From NCBI GenBank assembly GCA_910588845.1, contig CAJURU010000019.1, forward strand, positions 1 through 58,013: 58,013 bases of DNA, in the 5' to 3' direction. The notes under the pieces were generated by a model, which saw only the letters and a program-made list of their open reading frames with translations, was not told the origin of the DNA and made no database searches. Position numbers and translations under genes: made by a program. The stretch comes from an uncultured Lachnospiraceae bacterium. GTDB lineage: Bacteria; Bacillota; Clostridia; Lachnospirales; Lachnospiraceae. Position 1 is the stretch's first letter; each line of letters begins with the position of its first letter. Shown one piece after another: positions 51,779-58,013 of the stretch.

Positions 51779-54700
51779 ATGAAAAGATCTATGAAAACCA
51801 TGGATGGAAATCATGCAGCAGCTCATGCTTCATATGCATTTACAGATGTTGCAGCCATCTACCCGATTACACCTTCATCTGTTATGGCAGAAGCTACAGA
51901 CGAATGGGCAACCCAGGGAAGAAAGAATATTTTCGGACAGACTGTTCAGGTAACTGAGATGCAGTCTGAGGCAGGTGCAGCAGGTACTGTGCACGGCTCC
52001 CTGGCAGCAGGCGCATTGACGACCACTTATACGGCGTCTCAGGGATTATTGCTGATGATTCCTAACCTTTATAAGATTGCCGGTGAAGGGCTTCCAGGTG
52101 TGTTTAACGTATCTGCACGTTGCGTAGCAACTCATGCGCTGAATATTTTCGGCGACCATTCTGATGTATATGCATGCCGCCAGACTGGTGCAGCAATGCT
52201 CTGCGAGTCTTCTGTACAGGAAGTTATGGATTTGACCCCGGTTGCACACTGTGCAGCTTTAGAGGGACATCTTCCTTTCATCAATTTCTTTGACGGCTTC
52301 CGTACTTCTCATGAGATTCAGAAGATTGAGACTTGGGATTATGAAGATCTGAAAGATATGGTAAGCATGGATGCAATTGACGGTTTCCGCAAGAATGCAT
52401 TGAACCCCAACCATCCACGCCAGGACGGTTCTGCACAGAACCCGGATATTTTCTTCCAGAGCAGAGAGGCATGTAACTCCACTTATGACGCTATGCCTGC
52501 AATTGTCCAGAAATATATGGACAAGGTAAATGAAAAGCTTGGCACAGATTACAAGCTCTTCAACTACTACGGAGCAGCAGATGCAGAGAAGGTTATCGTT
52601 GCTATGGGTTCCGTATGTGATACGATTGACGAGACTATCGACTATTTGATGGAAAGAGGCGAGAAAGTCGGCGTTGTCAAGGTTCGTCTTTACAGACCGT
52701 TCAGCAAAGAAGCTTTCGTAGCGGCTATTCCTGAGACTGCAAAATTAATCGCAGTATTAGACAGGACAAAAGAGCCAGGTTCTCTTGGCGAGCCGTTGTA
52801 CCTGGATGTTGTTGCAGCATTGAAGGGAACGAAGTTTGAGTCTGTTCAGATCACAAGCGGACGTTATGGCCTTGGTTCCAAAGACACAACTCCTGGACAG
52901 ATTATCGCTGTTTATAACAATACAGATAAAGAGAAATTTACAATTGGTATCTATGATGATGTTACCAACCTTTCTCTGGAAGTAAAAGAAGACCCGGTTA
53001 CCACTCCGGAAGGAACTATCAACTGTAAGTTCTGGGGACTTGGAGCTGACGGTACGGTTGGCGCTAATAAGAACTCTATCAAGATTATCGGAGATAACAC
53101 AGACATGTATGCGCAGGCATATTTTGACTATGACTCCAAGAAATCCGGCGGCGTAACCATGTCCCACCTGCGTTTCGGTAAGAAAGCAATTAAGTCTACT
53201 TATCTGATTAAGCAGGCAAACTTTGTGGCATGCCACAATCCTTCCTACGTGCGTAAGTACAACATGGTTCAGGAATTAGTACCGGGCGGAACATTCCTTC
53301 TGAACTGCTCCTGGTCACCGGAAGAGTTAGAGAACCATTTACCTGGACAGGTTAAGAGATATATTGCAGAGAATGATATCAAGTTCTATACCATCGACGG
53401 TATCAAGATTGGTAAAGAGATCGGACTTGGCGGACGTATCAACACGGTATTGCAGTCTGCATTCTTCAAATTAGCTGAGATCATTCCAGAGGAGAGGGCA
53501 ATTGAGCTCATGAAGGCTGCCGCTAAGGCAACCTATGGCAAGAAGGGCGACAAGATCGTACAGATGAACTACGATGCAATTGACGCCGGCGCTAAGGGTG
53601 TTGTTAAGATTGAAGTGCCTGCAAGCTGGAAAGATGCTCAGGATGAGAGCTTTGCTAAGGTTGCAACTGGCGATCGTCAGGACGTTGTAGATTTCGTAAA
53701 TAATATTCAGATTCCGGTTAATGCCCAGGAGGGTAACAAGATTCCGGTATCTGTTGTGAAAGCATATGAGCATGGTCAGACTCCTTCCGGTGCAGCAGCA
53801 TACGAGAAGCGCGGCATTGCCGTTGACGTTCCAGTATGGAATCCGGAGAACTGTATCCAGTGTAACATCTGTTCCTATGTATGTCCGCACGCTGTTATCC
53901 GTCCGGTAGCTATGACAGAGGATGAGGCAGCTAAGGCTCCAGAAGGAATGCAGACACTGGCAATGACAGGAATGCCGAACTACAAGTTCAGCATGACAAT
54001 TTCTGCGCTTGACTGTACAGGCTGCGGTTCCTGTGCAAATGTATGCCCGGGCAAGAAGGGTGAGAAAGCCCTGACAATGCAGAACTGCGAAGCGAATGTG
54101 GGCGAGCAGGAATACTTTGATTATGGTCTGACCGTTGAGAAGAAGATCGACGTTGTAGAGAAATTCAAAGAGACAACCATCAAGGGCTCTCAGTTCAAAC
54201 AGCCGCTTCTTGAGTTCTCAGGAGCTTGCGGCGGATGTGGCGAGACACCTTATGCAAAACTGATCACACAGTTGTTCGGTGACAGGATGTACATTGCAAA
54301 TGCAACGGGATGTTCCTCTATCTGGGGTAACTCCTCACCTTCTACACCGTACACCGTAAATGAGAGAGGTCAGGGTCCTGCATGGTCCAACTCCTTATTT
54401 GAGGATGCAGCTGAGTTCGGTTATGGTATGTTATTAGCTCAGAAAGCAATCAGAGGCAAACTGAAAGGCAAAGTAGAGGCTCTGGTAGCAGACGGCAAGA
54501 ATGCAGACGTTGCAGCAGCAGGAAAAGAGTGGTTAGACACTTATGGAATCGGCGCGCTCAACGGAACTGCTACAGATAAATTAGTTGCAGCTTTGGAAGC
54601 TTGCGGATGCGACGCTTCTAAGGAAATCCTGGCTGAGAAAGATTTCCTGGCTAAGAAGTCCCAGTGGATCTTCGGTGGCGACGGATGGGCATACGACATC

Positions 54701-55315
54701 GGATTCGGCGGTGTTGACCATGTACTTGCCAGCGGACAGGATATCAATATCATGGTATTCGATACCGAGGTATATTCCAATACTGGCGGACAGTCCTCTA
54801 AGGCTACTCCGGTAGGCGCAATCGCACAGTTCGCAGCGGGCGGTAAAGAAGTGAAGAAGAAAGACTTAGCTTCCATCGCTATGAGCTATGGCTATGTATA
54901 CGTTGCACAGATTGCTATGGGCGCTGACTACAACCAGTGTATCAAGGCAATCGCAGAGGCAGAGGCTTATCCGGGACCGTCTCTGGTTATCGCTTATGCT
55001 CCATGTATCAACCACGGTATCAAGGTTGGTATGAGCAAGGCTCAGACCGAGGAGAAGAACGCAGTAGAAGCTGGTTACTGGCATAACTTCCGCTTCAATC
55101 CTGAATTGAAGAAGGAAGGCAAGGCAGCATTCTCCTTAGACAGCAAGGCTCCTACTGGAGATTACAAGGCATTCTTGAATGGCGAGGTTCGTTACAATGC
55201 GCTTGCTAGATTCAATCCTGAGAGAGCAGAAGAGTTGTTCTCAGCTTCTGAGGAAATTGCCAAAGAGCGTTATGAATACCTCAACAAGTTAGTTACTCTT
55301 TATGGAGAGAAATAA
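51779..55315 (+). CDS. nifJ: Pyruvate:ferredoxin (flavodoxin) oxidoreductase
   Basis: Converts pyruvate and CoA to acetyl-CoA, CO2 and reduced ferredoxin, a central step in anaerobes. Start at ATG 51779 (GGAGG 10 bases upstream; N-terminus MKRSMKTMDGNHAAAHASYA). 1178 residues in the single-chain form. The N-terminal pyrimidine-binding part has YPITPSSVMAE. The domain III region has the KKAIKSTYLI segment near residue 480. Two 4Fe-4S ferredoxin motifs appear near 690 and 750 (CIQCNICSYVCPH, CTGCGSCANVCPG). A cysteine-rich ACGGCGE motif and the TPP-binding GGDGWAYDIGFGG follow. Its codon use is distinctly biased toward a few preferred codons, as in highly expressed genes. Confidence 0.98.
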   Translation: MKRSMKTMDGNHAAAHASYAFTDVAAIYPITPSSVMAEATDEWATQGRKNIFGQTVQVTEMQSEAGAAGTVHGSLAAGALTTTYTASQGLLLMIPNLYKIAGEGLPGVFNVSARCVATHALNIFGDHSDVYACRQTGAAMLCESSVQEVMDLTPVAHCAALEGHLPFINFFDGFRTSHEIQKIETWDYEDLKDMVSMDAIDGFRKNALNPNHPRQDGSAQNPDIFFQSREACNSTYDAMPAIVQKYMDKVNEKLGTDYKLFNYYGAADAEKVIVAMGSVCDTIDETIDYLMERGEKVGVVKVRLYRPFSKEAFVAAIPETAKLIAVLDRTKEPGSLGEPLYLDVVAALKGTKFESVQITSGRYGLGSKDTTPGQIIAVYNNTDKEKFTIGIYDDVTNLSLEVKEDPVTTPEGTINCKFWGLGADGTVGANKNSIKIIGDNTDMYAQAYFDYDSKKSGGVTMSHLRFGKKAIKSTYLIKQANFVACHNPSYVRKYNMVQELVPGGTFLLNCSWSPEELENHLPGQVKRYIAENDIKFYTIDGIKIGKEIGLGGRINTVLQSAFFKLAEIIPEERAIELMKAAAKATYGKKGDKIVQMNYDAIDAGAKGVVKIEVPASWKDAQDESFAKVATGDRQDVVDFVNNIQIPVNAQEGNKIPVSVVKAYEHGQTPSGAAAYEKRGIAVDVPVWNPENCIQCNICSYVCPHAVIRPVAMTEDEAAKAPEGMQTLAMTGMPNYKFSMTISALDCTGCGSCANVCPGKKGEKALTMQNCEANVGEQEYFDYGLTVEKKIDVVEKFKETTIKGSQFKQPLLEFSGACGGCGETPYAKLITQLFGDRMYIANATGCSSIWGNSSPSTPYTVNERGQGPAWSNSLFEDAAEFGYGMLLAQKAIRGKLKGKVEALVADGKNADVAAAGKEWLDTYGIGALNGTATDKLVAALEACGCDASKEILAEKDFLAKKSQWIFGGDGWAYDIGFGGVDHVLASGQDINIMVFDTEVYSNTGGQSSKATPVGAIAQFAAGGKEVKKKDLASIAMSYGYVYVAQIAMGADYNQCIKAIAEAEAYPGPSLVIAYAPCINHGIKVGMSKAQTEEKNAVEAGYWHNFRFNPELKKEGKAAFSLDSKAPTGDYKAFLNGEVRYNALARFNPERAEELFSASEEIAKERYEYLNKLVTLYGEK

Positions 55316-55372
55316 GATAATACAAATTTATACTGCAATTTGAGTGAAGTTTCGTAATTTATCATTAAAAGA

Positions 55373-55475
55373 GGGCTGTTGCAAAATAGCCGCTATATAC
55401 AATATATATCATTTAGGCCAAATAGGTCTCATCCAGATATTGTATATAAGCTGTATTTTGCGACAGCCCTTTTTG
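55373..55475 (+). terminator. Long nested hairpin terminator, copy 2 of a two-copy repeat
   Basis: GGGCTGTTGCAAAATA (55373-55388) pairs with TATTTTGCGACAGCCC (55454-55469). An inner stem TATATACAATAT/ATATTGTATATA lies inside, and TTTTTG follows. The outer arms match the hairpin at 31327. Confidence 0.82.
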
Positions 55476-55484
55476 TGAAACCTA

Positions 55485-55648
55485 TTGACAGGATGGTCGG
55501 CAATATGGTAATATATATAATGGTTAGACATAACTAACCAATAGAACGGATGTTTACGGAAAAATGAAAATGGATAGTAAAATGCCTTATGGCATTTTCT
55601 TTAACCATGCAGGTTAGAAATAACTAACTAAAGAAAGGAGGAATCTGC
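55485..55648 (+). promoter_or_regulatory. Promoter with two iron-box-like operators before DUF2325
   Basis: TTGACA (55485-55490), 18 bases, TAATAT (55509-55514). The dyad GGTTAGACATAACTAACC (55522-55539) covers the start region, and a second one, GGTTAGAAATAACTAACT (55612-55629), lies just before the ribosome-binding site. Between them is a small hairpin AAAATGCC-TTAT-GGCATTTT (55579-55598). The dyads resemble DtxR/MntR-family or feo-type iron boxes. Confidence 0.6.
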
Positions 55649-55888
55649 ATGAGCGTTGTAATCATAGGCGGACATGAGAGGATGGAGGCCCGATATAAGG
55701 AAATCTGTAAGAGATACAACCATAAGTCTAAGGTGTTTACCAAAATGAAATCCGACTTAAGCGGCCAGATTGGCTGTCCGGATCTGGTGATCCTGTTCAC
55801 TTCGACTGTATCCCATAAAATGATGCGCTGCGCAGTTGCGGAATCAGAGCGCCATCATTTCAGGCTGGAACGTTCGCACAGCAGCTGA
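55649..55888 (+). CDS. DUF2325 protein, truncated at the C-terminus
   Basis: A 79-residue product with AAAGGAGG upstream. SVVIIGGHERMEARYKEICK is the DUF2325 start, and CPDLVILFTSTVSHKM plus HFRLERSHSS match the family. Complete members continue after 'SHSS' for roughly another 10-20 residues (S-A-L helix). Here the frame stops at once and the DNA turns into part of an Ig-like surface protein gene. DUF2325 proteins are often found beside ferrous iron transport genes, which agrees with the iron-box-like dyads upstream. The loss of the end looks like a recombination or assembly junction at about 55885. Confidence 0.75.
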   Translation: MSVVIIGGHERMEARYKEICKRYNHKSKVFTKMKSDLSGQIGCPDLVILFTSTVSHKMMRCAVAESERHHFRLERSHSS

Positions 55889-57962
55889 ATATAGCATCAG
55901 GAATTGGAAACGGGAAAAGGGAACGGATATCTGGAAGGGCACGTTGACGCTTAAGGAAGACGGAGATTACAAAGTAAAGGTCTCTTACCAGGATCGCTCC
56001 GGTAACGAGATGAAAGCGCAAACGGCCGGAGACAAACAGGCTATGGGAAAGACCTGGATTTCCCCGACGCTGGTGGTAGACACGAAAAAACCCGTGATCA
56101 AAGTGTGGTATGACAACACGGCGCCCGTTTCTTCCCGGGATGGCTATGACTATTACGATAGGGAGCGCATGGCGACGATTCAGATTACAGATAAGAATTT
56201 CCGGGCAAATGAGGTGGAAGCGTCTGTGACGTCTGTGCTGGCGGATGGCGCGCCATCGTCTGTGCCGGATTACCGGGCGCAGCTTAAACAGCCCGGCAGC
56301 TGGAAGAAGAATGGGGACACTTATACGGCGAAGATTACATATGATGTGGACGCCAATTATACGTTTACGATTTCTTATGCGGATTTGGCAAAAAATGCGG
56401 CTAAACCGTATGCAGAGGATAAATTTACCATAGACAAGGCAGCGCCTGCAAATCTGAGGGTCAGCTACAGTGACAGTGTGTTGGAAACCGTATTGGAGAA
56501 TGTCTCTTTTGGCTTCTATCAGGCAAGAGCAACCGTGACAATTACGGCGGAGGATGATACCGCAGGCGTTGATTATTTTATATACAGTTACAGGAACGCG
56601 GAGAATGTCAGCGGCGTCAACCGTGAGAGTTTGGAGCAGCGTGTGGAACATGCGCAAATTAGCTACAGCAACGGCAAAAGGATGGCGACGGCACAATTTA
56701 CGATACCGCAGTCGGAGCTGGACGCCAACAATCAGTTTAACGGCATAGTGGAATTTGATGCGGTAGACAGCAGCGGGCACAAGACCAGATTTACAGACGC
56801 CCACCGTATTGTGGTGGACAGTATTGCGCCCAATGCAGAAGTGACTTACAGCGCACCCACGACAAGCGCCAATGGGATTGATTATTATGCGGATGCCGTG
56901 GAAGGGCAGATTGCCGTGACAGAGGCGAATTTCCACGAGGAAGACATTCAGGTAACAGCGACCAGGGATGGCGCGCCTTACATATTGAATGTCAGTTGGA
57001 GTGATGCTAACACGGATGTGCACAACGGAAGTTTCCAACTTAGCGAGGATGGAGATTATCAGATTTCTATCACTTATAAGGATAAATCCGGCAATGATAT
57101 GACGCCGTATGAGTCCAGTCAGATTACGGTAGACAGCACGGCTCCGGTGATTTCTATAGGCGAGATTGCAGATAAGACGGCATATAACAAAGAAGTAATT
57201 GGTTTTACGATTGACGTAGATGATGTGAATTTTGATTTATCGAGCTTCCAGCCTAAGCTTACCGGGATCGTCTATGAAAAGAGTGGAAGATTTGTCCAGA
57301 AGGATTTTTCAGATTTAGGCAGGATTGAGACGGTAGAATTCGGGAAGCGGTATGAATATGTGATTGATAATATTACAGAAGACGCTATTTATACGTTGGC
57401 GTGTGAGGTCAAAGACCTCTCTTTAAATGCCACCAGTGAAATGAATGTGAAGGAGAATGGCAATCAAGGCATGGAAACAATAACGTTTTCCGTCAACCGC
57501 AACGGTTCTACATTTACCTTGGATAAATCTACACAGGAGCTGATTGACAAGTATTATGTGCAGCAGGTAGACGCGGCGGTAGTTCTGCAAGAGGTGAACT
57601 GCGATCCGGTCACGCAGCATTCGGTGACGGTAAATGGCGATATCATAAAAGAAGACAGCCAGTACCGCGTGCAGGGCGGCGAAGGGGAAAATGCATGGTA
57701 TCAGTATGATTACGTTATTGACAGAGAGCTGTTTGCCGACGAGGGAGATTACAACGTTGTGGTATCTACCATTGATAAGGCAGAGAATATGGCGTACTCT
57801 GACATCAAAAATGTGGAGACTTCTTTCGTGGTGGATCATACGCCGCCGGTAGTCACAGTCTCTGGACTGGCTCCAAACGGCAGATATCAAGAAGAATCGC
57901 AGAATGTCAATGTCATCCCTAAGGATGACGGCGGAAAACTCGAGAGCCTGGAAATAACGTAA
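55887..57962 (+). pseudogene. Orphan fragment of a large Ig-like-repeat surface protein
   Basis: An open frame of about 690 residues that begins without a ribosome-binding site or signal peptide, right after the DUF2325 break. An ATG at 55836 in this frame lies inside DUF2325 and is not a credible start. It consists of repeated bacterial Ig-like modules, each with 'DGDY.V.VSY.D.SGN', 'VDSTAPVIS/VDTKKPVIK' and 'ITD.NF..' motifs, about 95-110 residues apart. The frame stops at 57960-57962 in the middle of a module (DDGGKLESLEIT), where intact proteins would continue. Both ends therefore look cut. It is unlike the LamG proteins at 17146 and 31546. The piece may be a displaced cassette, a decayed gene or a contig-edge artefact. 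Confidence 0.6.
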
Positions 57963-58013
57963 GCGCCAAATATTAATGCGGTCAGATATAAAATTACCCC
58001 AGCCCTTTGTGAG

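Overview
The window looks like a chromosomal segment of a low-to-mid GC Gram-positive anaerobe of the class Clostridia, most likely a Lachnospiraceae-type gut commensal. The reasons are strong AGGAGG ribosome-binding sites, a B. subtilis-like rplS-ylqF-rnhB-ylqG-ylqH-yraN order, pyruvate:ferredoxin oxidoreductase, lysine-rich BIG2 surface proteins and a tetrapyrrole operon that makes precorrin-2 but shows no protoheme genes. No database search was possible, so the taxon is inferred.

Layout. 1-2290: accessory DNA with a ribbon-helix-helix protein, unknown small genes and a YefM/YoeB toxin-antitoxin pair, ending at a degenerate 3' end of tRNA-Thr that may be an attachment site. 2487-4240: a small secreted BIG2 protein and a GNAT acetyltransferase. 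4286-15722: tetrapyrrole genes hemA (fused to a Nudix domain), precorrin-2 dehydrogenase, hemC, cobA-hemD fusion, hemB and hemL. They are interrupted by an ATPase/TOPRIM-like defence pair (7576-9181) and by a TetM/EF-G-like GTPase fused to a YacP/Rae1-type NYN nuclease (9216-11915). 15816-16604: a membrane-anchored amidase. 17146-35922: two paralogous giant BIG2/Big_3/LamG surface proteins, with a RADAR-like defence locus between them (TPR protein, ATPase RdrA, adenosine-deaminase-like RdrB) and a separate two-helix membrane protein. 36090-43394: housekeeping cluster with rplS, two signal peptidases I around rbgA/ylqF, rnhB, FliK-like and FlhB-like genes, yraN and pgeF. 43567-46534: BcgI-like type IIB restriction-modification pair. 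46676-55315: an ABC-F ATPase on the minus strand, a PAS-GGDEF-GAF-EAL cyclic-di-GMP protein, and nifJ. 55649-57962: a DUF2325 gene cut short, behind a promoter with two iron-box-like dyads, joined to an orphan piece of an Ig-like surface protein.

How it works together. hemA and hemL make 5-aminolevulinate from glutamyl-tRNA. hemB, hemC and hemD make uroporphyrinogen III. CobA and the dehydrogenase take it to sirohydrochlorin, for siroheme or cobalamin. The defence content is high for 58 kb: a toxin-antitoxin pair, an ATPase/TOPRIM remnant, a RADAR-like operon and a BcgI-like system, each beside core genes. The most interesting items are the RADAR-like operon with its extra TPR gene, the GTPase-nuclease fusion and the HemA-Nudix fusion.
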